From Bostrychus sinensis (taxonomy: Eukaryota; Chordata; Actinopteri; Gobiiformes; Eleotridae), in NCBI GenBank assembly GCA_020698575.1, contig CM036243.1, positions 30,397,903-30,461,902 of the forward strand: a DNA stretch of 64,000 nt. Direction: 5' to 3'. The translations under genes were made by a program, and so were the position numbers. Positions 1 through 13,600 of this stretch are shown piece after piece (position 1 is the stretch's first letter; each line of letters begins with the position of its first letter). A model generated the notes under the pieces. The model was not told the origin of the DNA and searched no databases. It was given only the letters and a program-made list of their open reading frames with translations.

Positions 1-1216
1 TAGACCGAGCTTACACGAGTCTGTGCATGTGTGTGTTGGGATATTTCTGCACGAGCGCGTCGGGCAGTATGGCGATAATGATGATGATGAATAGGCAACT
101 ATGGGCTGCTCCGTGTGTACAGCAGGAGATACCCACGCCTAGAGGGGCACCACGTGACGCACGCACACACACACAAACTGAAAATAGCCAAGGACACATC
201 TGGCTTTTAGAAATTCAAGATTAAAATAGCTTTTCTGTTTAACAAAACCTTGTCCTTAGAAACGTGAGTGTTGCGTTTTGCTTGTAGCGCTTCGTTCTTT
301 TGTAGAATATGCAGTTTAAGAACATGCTGGAGATTGGACTAAATGGCTTTGCTGACTTCAGGGCTGCATTATTGTAATACTATAATGTGTGGTAATGGCT
401 TGCAATATTTGAATACCTGCTTTAGACTAAGAGAAAATTAAATTATATAACAATGTAATTAAAGGTAATGACTGCACAATACTAGAAAATAACTGATATG
501 CAATAACTGTGTTCAATATTGCAATAACATTTTATTTATATAGTCCAGTATAACAACAGTTGCCTCAAGAGGCTTTACAGAAATAGGCATACACAAACAA
601 ACAAACAAATAAACAACAAACATACAGGCAAAAGGACCCAGGACATCTCAGGCTCTTAGACTCTCCTTCTCTGTAAGGAAAAAAACAGCTGTAGGAAAAA
701 GACAAACCAATGATATTTGAATACCATTTTTGACAGTCCAAAATTTGATTCAGTTAAATTATTTTAGGAAGAGATGCAACGATTTGGTGATAGTGGGCTA
801 AATCAAAACAAATACTAAACCAGAAACAATTTAGGGCTAAACCAGGACTAAATTTTGGTCTGATCAGAGATAAAACTAGGACTTTTTAAGCAATGATATT
901 AAAGAGACAAACCAAAATAACAAATAAGAAAATCCACAATGCCATTTACTTTTACTAAGATATCAGCAAAGATAAACTAGTCTGTCATAGTTTGTGTTGG
1001 TGACTACCTATTACAGTATCTTGTTTTGGTAGTGTAAAGGTAGACATTGTGTTGTATTTTAACTTCTGCTACAGGTGGCTTGTAGCTGTGAGAACATGAC
1101 TCATGTGAGGCCAGGTTTTGTAAACAGAATAAGGTCGATAGGCAAGTATGAGGTGAGAAGCAGCACTAGTTTTCATACTGTCTGCTTGGTCCCAGACAGT
1201 ATTAGCACATTTCACA

Positions 1217-1445
1217 CCAAGTCCCACAAAACAGGGACTAAACCGGCACTAAACCAGCACATAAACAGGTCTAAACTCTACCCAGGACTAAGCAGTGGTC
1301 TATGCTTCAGATTTAATCTCCAGCCATAGTAGGACTAAAATTGGACTGGTTCTTAATTAAACTAAATCAGAAATGACTCCCGAGTACCGCCAGAATAAGC
1401 CTGTGTACCACCAGTTGTACCCTTACCACAGTTTGAGAAACACTG
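1217..1445 (-). mobile_element. 11-bp-repeat hAT-type copy, fragment
   Basis: ACTAAACC units, then GTACCACCAGTTGTACC and TTACCACAGTTTGAGAAACACTG at the right end. More decayed ACTAAACCAGG units lie at 795-880. Confidence 0.7.
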
Positions 1446-2185
1446 CTGCGAATTAAATTCCTCACACCAAATGCTTCCAGTTCATATCCTGTATGCCTCT
1501 TTAATTCAGTTTGGCAGGCAGTAGTACTTTCCCTATTTCTTCTTTAATATTTTTATTCCTGCTTAGCTGCGCTGCCATCACGATTCGTTGCAGTCTGTTA
1601 GCTGTATGGCGGCCGGCCCATCTGATCCCAGCCGCACGTGTTTGGCCTCAGCGTGCTTCTCTGCCTCAGCTCCACAAACCCACTTCTGCCCCGCTGCTGC
1701 TGCTGCTGCCGCCATGGGGCTCGAATCTAGGTTACAGCGAGCTTTAGTCATCCCATGTGCACGCCGCTGACACACAGTAGATTTACCCCTCACGCACGCT
1801 GCTCTGTGGTTCATGTGAGGCTGGCTCAATCATGCACGCTTGTTTAATCTGACGAGGGAGAGGTTGCTGTGCTGTTCTTCTCGTTATGTTATGTTGCGGC
1901 ACACGACGAGGGCATTAGAGGTTAGATCCGCCGGGGGCTTTGAAAAGTCTCCAAATGTTCATCAGGCTCAGCGGAGATTCAAAATAAATTTGGGCCACAA
2001 AATCCTCAGAGATTTGTGTGAGTGAGATGTTCTGGTGTAGACTTTTTTTTCTCTTTCAGGGACATCTGGAGGGGGATCTAATCTGGAAAACAAATGTTAA
2101 ATGTTTAAAACAGGGCTTTAGTTTTTGGCTTGAAAACATATACAAATCTATGTGTCATGGTAATAATGTATAGTTTCCTGGGGTT

Positions 2186-2375
2186 TAAAAGGGATATATT
2201 ATGCTTTTATTCTGTTTTTAAACCAATCTTGGTCACCTCTAGAACAGCATTTCACATTTTACAACCTTTAAAAACGTGAGAAAAAGAAAATGTTTTTGAT
2301 AAGTACTCTACTGGCGACATAAAGAAACAAGTGAGAGACCAGCAGAGGGCAGCAGCGTGCAGCCTTTTGAACATT
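2186..2375 (+). repeat. Dispersed ATATTATGC-family repeat, copy 1
   Basis: AAAAGGGATATATTATGCTT, CTTGGTCACCTCTAGAACAG, AGTACTCTACTGGCGACATA, then GACCAGCAGAGGGCAGCAG. Related copies at 9492-9655, 15830-16225 and 26093-26272. Confidence 0.75.
2339..2352 (+). promoter_or_regulatory. CTCF-like core motif inside a repeat
   Basis: CCAGCAGAGGGCAG fits CCASYAGRKGGCRS fully; carried by the ATATTATGC-family repeat. Confidence 0.45.
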
Positions 2376-3365
2376 TAAAGAATAAAAGGAACCTCACTTT
2401 CTTAAACTTTTTGTATGGTGCCATTTTACTACAAAATGAAAAAATAACTGTGAGGAATCAGTGGAAACAGAGCTGTACACCTTTTTTGATAAATGAATGA
2501 GAGCAGACTGGATGTAGAGGGCTTGTTGACTGGTCATTGCTTTCTGGAGTGGGCGGGAGTTTGTGGGAGAGGCAGAACTGAGCATTTTGAGGGCTCAGAA
2601 CGGCAGAAAAGACAGACGAACAGTAAAAAAAATAGGTAAAAAAAATAGAAAAAAATAGGTAAAAACATTTTATTCTGCTTAAGATATTGGGCATTTTTGA
2701 CAATAAAAGTGAACTGTGAAAATAATAGAATAGAATAGAAATAGAATATAAAACTGACTGTGTTATAATTTGCATTGCTATTTATTAAAAAAATGCTGTC
2801 TTTGGAAATGTTCTGAAGAATGCTTTAATAAAAACAGCATGAACCCTGTGTGCATTAGCCGTAGCAGATATTTAATGGATAGGAGACTATAATTTTTCTA
2901 TTTATGTCCTCTGTGGGCTCAGAGTCTTAAATACTCGTTATTATTTTCCCAGTGGGCTGAGCTGTCACTGAAGTGGTTTGGCTCACTCTAACGTTAAAGG
3001 CAGAGATGTGTTCTGGTCAGACCCGAACATGAAGTCATGCGGAGTCACTGGTGGCGTTTCCACCCCACTGTCAGATCGATTTAAAGTCATCGTGTGGTTA
3101 TGTCTCTGTTAATGGGAGGTGTGCTTTAATGTTGAGAATATATATTAAAGAGAACTATAAAGTAAATTTAGTACATCTTCTTTTAGTCTTAAAAAAGTAA
3201 AATAATCTTAAACTGAGCACCAACGAGCTGCATGTCCAATGTGTCCAATAATAAATGTTTCTTCTTATGACTTTTGATTGGTGACATTTTAACACTGATT
3301 TAAGAGGTATTTATTTTACATTGTTGGCAAGTTTCCTTTTGGCGTTACAATGGGTTCCTTTAGGA

Positions 3366-3572
3366 CAGTGGTTCTCAAACAGTGGTATGGGCCCCATGAT
3401 ATGTCTTCTGGTGGTACTCAGGGGTCTTTTGCATCTCTGATTTTTTTTCTTCCTGTTTTAGTCCTGTTCTGGTTTGGGCTTACATTTATTGTGAAGACTA
3501 CTGCTGCTTAGTTCTGGTTTAGACCCAGTTTAGTCCTGGTTTAGTTCTAGATTAGTGCTGATTTAGTCCTCC
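3366..3572 (+). mobile_element. 11-bp-repeat hAT-type copy, truncated
   Basis: Begins CAGTGGTTCTCAAACAGTGG, includes the family motif TCTTCTGGTGGTACTCAGG and a TTTAGTCCTGG array; the right end is replaced by another repeat. Confidence 0.7.
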
Positions 3573-3672
3573 TTAGCACACTCACCTCACAGCAAGAAGG
3601 TCCTGGGTTCAATTCCCGGACAGTGTGGGGCCTTTCTGTGTGGAGTTTGCATGTTCTTCCTGTGTCTAGGTG
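3573..3672 (+). repeat. Fish tRNA-like dispersed repeat, 5' part
   Basis: CCTCACAGCAAGAAGGTCCT, GGTTCAATTCC (B-box like) and CTGTGTGGAGTTTGCATGTT are a widespread teleost repeat; truncated at 3672. Confidence 0.65.
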
Positions 3673-4479
3673 TGTTTTTTTTTATATTATATATATATTT
3701 TTTGGCAAAAGTCAACTTGGTTTAGGAAGGTTACATTATTATGGTTCATAGTAGATTTTATTATATTCATTAAACTTTTCTGAAGCCAAGATTGCACTCT
3801 GATTGAAGTTAGGATGATGCAGCTGTACTGAGGGACCTTGGGAACACACTGTCATGTTTTTTTTGCATTGCACACTGAGCTGACACACTTTTCCATCCCA
3901 CACATGTTGCTGCTGAATAATCTAGTGCTAATCTGTCTGTGTTGGCCCGTGCCTCTGTTGGCTGTTAGCTGTATACTTGTGGAGGATTTGCTCTTGTCCG
4001 TGTTAACAGGCGAGCTTATTAAAGATGCACCCTTAACTCTTGGTAATCAAATTAAGCCTCTCTGTCGACAGAGCCAGGTCCTGCTGTACTTTCAGGGATC
4101 AACAGCGCGTAATCTTTGTGTTATTTGAGTTTATGGCATAACGCTTTAGCACTTTCTTCTGCATGGATTCACACCTGGCTTATTGTATATCCTCCTATTA
4201 AACCTCACGGGCTTTTCCCTCTAGTCCTGTCCCATTTAAAATCCCTTTGAGTTATCATAAGCTTGGTAAACATAAGATGGATTGATTGCTTTTACAGTTT
4301 TAACTGGGTTCTACTTTTAGCTTTTCCTACAGTAAGCTAACATTAATAATTAAGTTCTTCTATAATAAGAACTATAATAATGTCAGTCCCATCTTATTGT
4401 AAATCAAAGCTTATGGCTCACTGGGAAACAGAAGTGTGTGGTTTCTAAAATGCTAACTTGCTGATTGTTTTTCTCTCAG

Positions 4480-4518
4480 TCTGGGCTCAACAGCTTTGCA
4501 TGACTGCCTGGCCGTCAG
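4480..4518 (+). other. Possible microexon
   Basis: 39 bp between a strong acceptor (TTTTTCTCTCAG) and donor GTATAG. Read phase 1 to phase 1 it is open (WAQQLCMTAWPS) and would join exon 7556. No homology recognised. Confidence 0.15.
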
Positions 4519-6003
4519 GTATAGACCTCCAGATCACACAAACATCACACAACAATACAATTTCTAATCTGCTAATGATATTTTGAGCTGATAATAAAAT
4601 AACGCTCATAAAAATTTGAATAAATAAACTTAAAAAATATATGAATGTATCTCAGAAGTCCATATGAAGCTGTTGCAAATCTCTGCTACAAACCTTGTCC
4701 TACCCAAATTGCAATTTATTTGAAGTTTTTTATATTTTGAATTAAATGTATACTACAATATTTATAAGATTGTAAAACCGAGATACAGAGGCTGACCAAT
4801 TCAGGTATTAATCTTTCATGTGGACAAACAAGAATGCAGCAATATAGAGTATCTTTACCTCAGGTCAAGTCAGGAAGTTCAACTTAAAAAATTAAACTCT
4901 TATATTACATGGATTGCATAGGCCTACATACTGAGTTAAATATTCAAGCAGCGTTTTTTTTTTCTTTTAATTTTCATTTATATTTCACTTTATGTACTGC
5001 AACCATTAAATGTATGAGTTTCACTTTTTGATTTGAACTACTGCAAAAAATAAAAGACTTATACTAATATTATACTATATTATTTTATTTTTAGATTCAG
5101 CTGTATTTTGTTATGGAGCCTACTTGTCCTCAAAATTTCTATTAAAGCATATTTTAATTGGTAATTATTTCTGAGTACAGTTCTTAATCGTAATGCTAGT
5201 GGACAGACTGTTATTGGAGTTATTAACCATTTGCCTCTACTTTTGTGAAAGTACTAATCATTGTCAATTATTTAACCTGACTGATCCTGACTAAAGGAGT
5301 TAATTATTGCTGTTATCCACTGACTGCCAGTAGGTGGCAGTGTCTCAAACAACTCCACCAAGGGCCTGTACTGTAGTATATTATATGTACAAATATACAC
5401 TGAAATTTATTACAAAAGTAGTTCTCAACTAGTCTGATTGTAGGAACAGAATTGATCATTGACCAACTTTTGACAAAATTAAACATTTTTATATAAATTA
5501 TTATTTTTCCAACCTTTATGGCACATGTATTTTCACCATGACATGTTATTAAAACTTCTATAATCTTTAGGCTTCAAATACACTACCCATTGAAAATATT
5601 CTCCATCTCCCAGTGTCCAATATTTAGGTCCTTAACCACTATTTGTCAATCACTTTTATACACAGTTATTTTCTACAAATATGAACCATGAATATACTTT
5701 ATATTTTGTGTTATTATGTCTCACTAAATGGCTAAACAGTGACTGATAAGATTAGGTTTATTCACTGCAATCAAACAACATCATGAATATTAATATAAGA
5801 TTCTCAGTTGAAATCCTGAGAAGTGTTGTGTGCCTGTTTCTCAGTATCGAGTGTAAATCCCGTCTGTGTGAACCGGGACAGTGCGATGTCCTTGTAGCTT
5901 TGTGCCAAATCCATCTGTTATATCACACCGTGGGTTTAGTAATGATGGCTGTGACAGATTTATTTCCTCAGACAGAAGTAGGCCGAAGTTATTTCTGTTC
6001 AGA
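4519..6003. other. AT-rich non-coding, probably mtus1 intron
   Basis: No gene, RNA or strong repeat seen apart from the CTCF-like site at 5327. Confidence 0.5.
5327..5340 (+). promoter_or_regulatory. CTCF-like core motif
   Basis: CCAGTAGGTGGCAG fits every position of the CTCF core CCASYAGRKGGCRS. Occupancy unknown. Confidence 0.45.
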
Positions 6004-6154
6004 GGTGGACAGTAACTAGATACTTTATAGATACTTTCCTTTTGAAGGAAATGTACCCTCTGAGTATATTTCCTTAAACATACTTTTAGTTTTGTTTCTT
6101 TTTTTGAGTTTAAAGTCTCTAATTGAGTAAACATAATTTGATCTCAGTGGCAAA

Positions 6155-7030
6155 GTGGTAAGTGATAGTAATTGTAGCAGTGGTGTAGTAATATTAGTAC
6201 AAGTAGTAGTAGTAGTAGTAGTAGTGCTAGTGGTAGTAGTAAAGGTAGTAGCAGTAGCAGCAGAAAGCAGTAGAAGCAGTAGAATTTGTTGCAACAGTGG
6301 TAGTAGTTGCATTAGTAACAGCAGTAATGGTATTTTTGTAGTAGTAGTAACAGAAGTTCAGTAATAGTAGTCGTAGCAGCAGTAAGTACTTTCTACAGCA
6401 CCAGTAGTGGTAGTGGTAGTAGTAGTAAAGGTAGTAGTAAAGGTAGTAGCACCCGTAGCAGTAGGCTAGTAGTAGTAGTAGTAGTAGTAGTAATAGTAGT
6501 AGTAGTAGGATGTGTTGCAACAGTGGTAGTAGTTGCATTAATAATAGCAGTAGTAGTATTAGTAGTAATAGTAGTAACAGTAGTGATATTAGTGGTAGTA
6601 GTTGTAGTAATATTAAAAGCAATAATAGAAATGTTTGTAGTTGTAATAGTAACAGAGGTTCAATAATATTAGTTGTAGCAGTAGCTTAGTAGTGGTAGTG
6701 GTAGTAGTAAAGGTAGTAGCAGTAGTAGTAGTAGTAGTATTAACAGTAGCAGTAGTAGTTGTAGCAGTGGTAGTATTGGCTTTAGTAATTGCAGCAGTAG
6801 TATTTGTAGTAACTGATACTTTCTGTAGTAGTAGTAGTAGCAGCACTAAGTACTTTCTACAGCAACAGTAGTAGTACAAGTGTAGTGGTAGTAGTAGTTG
6901 TTGTATTAAATGTAGTAGCAGCAGCAGTAGTAGTAGTAGAGTAGAATAGTAGAAGCAGTAGACTTTGTGGTAGTAGTTGCAACAGCAGTAGTAGCAGTAG
7001 TAATAGTAATAGTAGTAGCAGTAAGTACTT
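6155..7030 (+). repeat. Long imperfect AGT trinucleotide array
   Basis: About 880 bp of (GTA)n with GCA, GGT and AAT variants. Long open frames through it (Val/Ser or Leu/Thr runs) are by-products. Flanking sequence (CAGAGGTGGACAGTAACTAG at 6004, ACTTTTACCTGAGTAC near 7115) belongs to a common fish transposon family. Confidence 0.9.
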
Positions 7031-7555
7031 CCTACTCTTTTTACTTTGACACAAGAAATAAGTTTGTTTTAAGAGCTTTTGCTTCTACTTGAACAAAATA
7101 TTTTGAAGTAACAGTACTTTTACCTGAGTACAGTTTTGTAGTACTTCTGTTTTTAGTCGGGGAGCGTCTCAGAGGAGCCATAGGACGTCCAGGAAACAGT
7201 TTAGTAATGCACTGGACACAGGGAAAAGACTTGATGGAAACTGGAGACTGGCTCTAATTGCTTTGTCTGTGGTAATGGACTCCTTAATGCACACCAGCAC
7301 ACATACACTGGCCATTATACCCACACAATCCCATAATGCATCTGTCCTGGTCTTGTACAGTCAGCTGGGCGTCTTCTCATTTTACAAAGCAAATGTACAG
7401 CTTAGGACTTCAGATTTCTTACTGTTTAGGGAGATTTCCTCAAGTAATGTAAAGGTTTATAGTGAATTGTTTTTACTTTTGGAGAGGATGTATGGCCGCC
7501 ATGTTAAATGTTGTGCCCACCAAACGCAGACTAAATGGACCCCGTTCTCTTGCAG

Positions 7556-7680
7556 TGGACAAAAACAAACGGGAAGTGCAGACCAGAGCTACAAACAACA
7601 TCAGCAGCAGCAGCGGTGGTTCGCAGGCGCAACCAGGAGCAAGCAACCAGAGCCAGCAGCAGCAGCCTCAGAGTGATGTG
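7556..7680 (+). CDS. mtus1: mtus1 exon, low-complexity Ser/Gln linker
   Basis: Acceptor TTGCAG at 7550-7555, donor GTAGGT at 7681. It enters in phase 1 and leaves in phase 0, encoding VDKNKREVQT followed by Ser- and Gln-rich sequence. The frame joins correctly to 8457. It is weakly conserved in kind, so the assignment rests on phase and splice sites. Confidence 0.65.
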
Positions 7681-10600
7681 GTAGGTTTTTTTCTATCTAT
7701 ACAATACAGTTTATTGTATTAATTTCTCTTATAACTAAGGCATTTTACATTTTTACAGTAGTTACAGGTAATTTAGCCATACCTTCTGCAATTGTTATTA
7801 AATCAGCTCAAAAGGCAAAACAAGCAAGTGATTAGCAAACTTTTTAAACCAAGTACCACCTCAGCAAATATTTGGCAACCATCAAATGGGTTAAACAAAA
7901 AACTAAATCTGGACTTATCCAGGGCTAAATCAGGACTAACCAGGAACTAAACTAGGACTAACCAGGACTAAACCAATACTAAACAGTGACTAAACCGGGA
8001 TTAAACCAGGTCCAAACCAGGACTAAACAGTGACTAAACCATTATTAAACAGTGATTAAACAAGGTGTAAACCGGGACTAAACAAGGACTACCCTAGGAG
8101 TATACCAGGTCTAAATGAAGGCTGAACCAGGTCTAAACCAGGACTCAACAGTGACTAAACCATGATTAAACCGGAATTAAACCAGGAATGAACCAGGACT
8201 AAACCAGGATAAAACCAGGACTAGCTTCAACTAAACTGAGGCTAAAACAAGAATAAAAGTAGCTCGAAATAAACATAACTTATTACGAACTTTAACTGCA
8301 AAAGACTCCAAGAAATGCCAAGAAAACCACTGATTTGATTTGATACAAGAAGACCAAAAGTATATTCTGTGTTGTCACATAGGAGCTGGGCTATGCTTTG
8401 TTATAGTTTGATTTTGTTTATAAATTGTTACTCAGACAAATGTGTTTTACCTCTAGGCCCCAGATGTGGTTAACGCCAACGCCGCACCAGCTCCTCGTGT
8501 CCCCACCGCGGACACGACCAACACTAGCGCGGTCCAAAGCCACGGACCTAAACCCAAAACTGCATCTCGCCCCAGCCCCAAGGCAGCGTCCCGTCTGCAA
8601 AATGTCTCCAGGACTGCCGTTCCTGCCACGGCCGCTCCACCTCCGGCCGAGGATGCCGCTTTGGCCAAACAAACCAAAGAGCAGGTGGAGAAGAAGAACC
8701 AGGCCATAAGTCAGCTGAGAAAACTGCTGGTCCAGGGCAACAGGAGAGTGGAGGCGCTGGCTTTGGTCATACAGCATCTGTTTACTGAGGTGAGTTTATC
8801 CAAAAACACAAGCACCAAACTACCTCGTCCTCTAGATCATTGTTTCCCAACCAGGGGTACGGGGACCTCTAGGGGTACGTGAGCACTTTATAGTACCTTT
8901 ATATAGTTGGCTTTCAAACACTAAAATAAACCTAAACCAGGACTAACCCAGGACTATAGCGAGGGAGGCGGCACTAAAGAAGAAGAAAACAGCAACTAAA
9001 CCTGGACTAAACAAGGTCTAAACCAGGTCAAATCAGGACTAAACTAAGACTAAACTGGGACTAAACCATGCTTAAAACCAGAACAAAACTAAGACTAAAT
9101 CAGGACTAAACCAGGACTAAAGCCAGGTCCAAACCAGGACTAAATCAGCAACAAGCCAGGTCTAAACCAGAGCTAAACTAGGTCTAAACCAAGTCTAAAC
9201 CAGTTCAAACCAGGAGTTAACCTAAACTAAACCAGGACTAAACCTGGACTTAGCTGGGTCCAAACCAGACTAAATCAGGTCCTGGGGGTACACAAAACCA
9301 AAAAGGTTAGGAAGCACTGCTCTAGATCACATTTTGGACAGAACAGTGAAATGTGTATGTTTATCCAAATTACAGTAAACTACAAAGTACAGTAAAGTCT
9401 TAATTTCAGGTTCACTGTTAAAATTTCCTTAGATAGATATTATTATTATTATTATTATTAATACCAGTTAGCAATTACATTAATTTGACATTAAAGGGCT
9501 ATATTATGCTAAATTACTTCTGAGCTTTCTACCGTGTCATAATGTTCTCTCATCAAAAACATACCTGGAGTTGTGTTTTGTTTCATTCACAAGTTGAGTT
9601 CTAGAGGTGACCAAGATTGGTTTAAAAATATAAATTTAACCATAATATATCCCCTTCTTTGTTCCTACAACTACCCAGAGAGGACAGGTTTTTGGACCTA
9701 AAATTATCTGAGACCTACTTTCTCTCGAGTTATACATTTTCACATTAACAGTATGTCCACTCAGGGCTACCATACAAGCCCCAAAAGCATTAAACTGTTT
9801 TTATTTTGAGATTTCACCTTATATAACCTGGGTGTGTTTAAATGTCCCATAAACATAAATATACATGTATAGCTTCAAGAGGACAAGCCTACAGAAGATT
9901 TAAAATGATTACACAGCCCTTCCCCATTTTAATAATAGTATTTTTGTCATAATAAGTAGTCGCACACTCTTCCAGTTTGTTTAGGTTTTTACTTTATGAC
10001 ATGCGCTGCGTCTTTACATGGATGTATCCTGAATGGGCTTGTTTTTGCCTACGAGGGGGGTAACCTGAGGTGGAAACAGCACTTATCTCCTCACCATTCT
10101 TCCCCTTTGGCAAAGCAGCCGCAAGCCTATAATTACAGACACTGGAGATAAGGCAGTGCTATTATTATTAAAGATGTCTGTAACAAGTGCGAAGTAATGG
10201 TTGTTTTTAGCAGTTAGCATCACAACAGTAGTAGTTCTGGAGGTGGGAGGGAGAGCTTTGTCTGAGAACACACCCAAATGTCAGATTTAAGATATAAAGC
10301 CACATTTTAGTCAACTTTTACTCAGTTCAGCCTCTAAATAGGTTTAAAGTATAATTAGTAGTTGTAGTAGTAAGTGTTGTAGAAGTTTTAATTGTTGTAG
10401 TAGCAGAAGTCTTAGTAGTACTAGTATTAGTGAGAGTAGTAGCCAGTGCTGCTGTAGTAGTAGTAGTTGCTGTATTAGTATTAGTAGTAGTGGTAGTATT
10501 AGTAGTAGTAGTAGGAAGAGGAGGAGGAGATGTAGTAGTAAGTGTTGCAGACGTTTTCATTGGTGTTGTTGTAGCAGAAGTAGCAGTAGTACTCTTAGTA

Positions 10601-13600
10601 GTGCTAGTAGTAGTGAGAGTAGTAGTAGTAGCCCTTGCTGCTGTAGTGGTAGTAGAAGTAGAAGGAGTTGTGGTAGTAAGTGTAGTAGAAGTTTTAATTG
10701 TTGTTGTCGTAGCAAAAGTAGCAGTTGTAGTAGTCTTAGTGGCACTAGCAGTAGTGACAGTAGTAGTAGCAGCAGTAGTACCAGTGCTGCTGTAGTAGTA
10801 GTAGCTGCAGTGTTAGTATTAGTGGTAGTAGTAGAAGTTGTAGTAGTAAGTGTAGTAGAAGTTTTAATTGTTGTTGTCATAGCAGAAGTAGCAGTTGTAG
10901 TAGTAGTAGTAGTTTTTGTAGTGCTAGTAGTAGAGACATCAGCAGTTGCAGTAATTGCAGTAGTAGTAGTAGTAGTAGTAGTTGCAGTATAGTTTAGTAC
11001 AGTGATTCTCAAACGTTTTACACAAAGTACCACGTCTGACCTAGGTCTAAACAAAGGATATAAAAGTGGTTAACTAAACCAGGTCTAAACCAGGACTAAA
11101 CCAGGTCTAAACCAGGACTAAACCAGGTCTAAACCAGGATGAGACTAGGACTAAACCAGGAATAAAACAGGTTTTAAATCAGGACCTGAACTGCAAAAGA
11201 CTCTCAAGTACCAACAGCAGCAGTGGGACCAGTACCACAGTTTGAGAAATAAGTTGTTGTAGTGGTAGTAATAGTAGTAGTGGGAGTAGTAGTAATAGTA
11301 CCTTAGATGTGATAAGCTTGTTTACGACAGTGGCATCCATATAGACTACTGTATGTTCTAGCAATAGTAGTACTTTTACTCATGTATTATTTTTGAATAC
11401 TTTTACTTCTTTTTGCCTGTGTTATTCATGTCCAAAGGTTCAAAGGTTCCAGAAATTTCTAATTTTATGTTATAGTGTTTGCCACAGGTTTACCCCGTGC
11501 TTCCAGGATGTGTTAGTCTTCAGGAGCGGACATGGTTAAGAAGCTCAGTAAATATTTGCAGTGTAATTACAGGCTCTTGTGATGTTATGGTTACAGTGAA
11601 GCATGATATAAATGTGCCTCTGCTGCTAGCAGTGTGTACAATGGCAACAAATGAGCTTAATATATATTTGGAAATTTGGAAAAGGAAATTAAAAACAAAA
11701 AACCAGCACAAGCAAGGTGGCCCAATTCTGCTCTGTTTCTCAGCAACATACTTGTACTATTATGGAAATATCTTCTAAGGAAAGGTCATTGCTTGGACCT
11801 TGTTTAGTCCTTGTTTAATCCTTGTTTAGATGTGGTAAATCTTAGTTTAGTCCTGGATTTGGCCTGGTTTAGTTCTGGTTTACTGCTGGTTTAGACCAGG
11901 TTTAGACTTGGATTCAGCTTGGTTTAATCCTTGTTTAGACCTGGTTTATTGCTGGTTTAGACCTTGTTTAGTCCTGGATTTGACCTGGTTTACGCCTGGT
12001 TTACACCTGGTTTACTGCTGGTTTAGACTTGGATTTGGCCTGGTTTAATCCTTGTTTAGACCTGGTTTAGCCTGGTTCAGTCCTGGTTTAGACTTGGCTT
12101 AGTGCTGGTTTAGACCTAGTTTAGTCTTGGATTAGTCCTTGTTTAGACCTGGTTTTACCTGGTTTAGTGCCTGTGACTGTAGTTAAACTTTTTACCAGCC
12201 CTGTCTACACCAGTTTAGTCTAGATCAGTGGCTCTCAACCTGTGGTACGTGGACTTTTTCTGGTGGCACTCAGGAGTCTTTTGCAGTTCAGGTCTTGATT
12301 TTGTTTAATTTAAAGCCAAATTTAATCCTGCTTTAGTTGAGGCTAGTGCTGGTTTAGTCCTGGATAGGTTTGCCTTGGTTTATCCTGTTTTTGTACTGGC
12401 TTAGTCTTAGTTTAGTCTTCGTTTTTATCCTGATTTATTCCTGGTTTATTAGACCTGGTTTAATCCCCTGTTAGTCAAGATTTAGGCTCAGTGTAATCCA
12501 AAAAAGATGGTACTTTGAGATATTTTCTGAAGTGGTACTTGGTGTGAAAACTTTGAGAACCACTGGTCTAGCCTATGGTGTAGTTTAGATACAGATATTA
12601 CAGATATTGTAGGGAAAAACTAATTCTACGTAGACGCCTTTTTACAAGCATTGAACTGTACCTACCAGGCTCAAAACAATATAAGTAAATCGTTTAGATT
12701 CACACAAACCTGTTCTGAGAAAGTCTCTGTTATCTCTCTGCGTGTCTTTGGCTTAGGGAAAGTATCTTGTAAAAAAATAACCTGTTATCATCTGTACCTG
12801 CCCCTCACACGTACAGTTTATGAGCTGCTTACATAACTCCGAGCATGCTGTACCTTTTTTTGAGTATTTTTTTTCACGACAGTTGCAGTACATTAGTGGT
12901 TCTCAAAGTGTGGTACAGGTACGACAGGTGGTACGCGGACTTTTTCTGGTGGTAGGCTCAGAAAAGTCTTGAATTATTTTAATGTAGAGCGAGGTTTATT
13001 TCTGTTTTATTCTCGCGCTGACTAAATTTGAAGTTTAGACCACTGCCTAGTCCTGGCTTAGTGCTGGTTTGACCTAGTGTAGTTAGACCTGGTTTAGTCC
13101 TTGTTTAGACTTGGTTTAGCCTGGTTGAGTCCTGGTTTAGGCCTGGCTTAGTGCTGGTTTAGACCTAGTTTAGTCCTGGATTAGTCCTTGTTTAGGCCTG
13201 GTTTCACCTGGTTTAGTGTTGATTTAGTTCTGGTTTAGTGCAGGTTTAGAGTAGACCTGGTTTAGCCTAGTTTGGACCTGGTTTATTCCTTGTTAAGACT
13301 TGTTTTATTCCTTGTTTAGTCTGGTTTAGTGCTGATTTTGTCCTGTTTTAGACCTGGATTAGTTTTTGTTTAGCCCAGATTTAAACCTAGTTTAGTCTAT
13401 GTTTATACCTGGTTTAATCTTGGTTTAATCTTGGTTTGGGTTTGGTTTCCAGGTTTAGATCTACTTTAGTCCTGGTTTAGCCCTTGTTTAGACCTGGTTT
13501 ATTGCTGATTTAGTCCTGCTTTAGACCTGGTTTAGTTTTTGTTTAGTCCAGGTTTAGAGCTACTGTAGTCTTAGTGTAGTCCTTGTTTAGACTTGGTTTA

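Larger units (their letters stand above)
1..4479. other. Upstream non-coding, probably mtus1 intron
   Basis: No convincing exon. Holds the repeat copies listed, ACAA runs near 595-620, a CGG/GCC-richer patch with CTG repeats at 1600-1720, and otherwise AT-rich unique sequence. Confidence 0.5.

Noticed and set aside
3838..4128. 96-codon frame rich in hydrophobic residues
   Set aside because: No homology recognised and no exon borders; chance.
6025..7054. Open frames with Leu, Thr or Val runs
   Set aside because: Translation of the AGT trinucleotide array; composition only.
10327..11054. Thr/Leu/Val-rich open frames
   Set aside because: Same cause, second AGT array.
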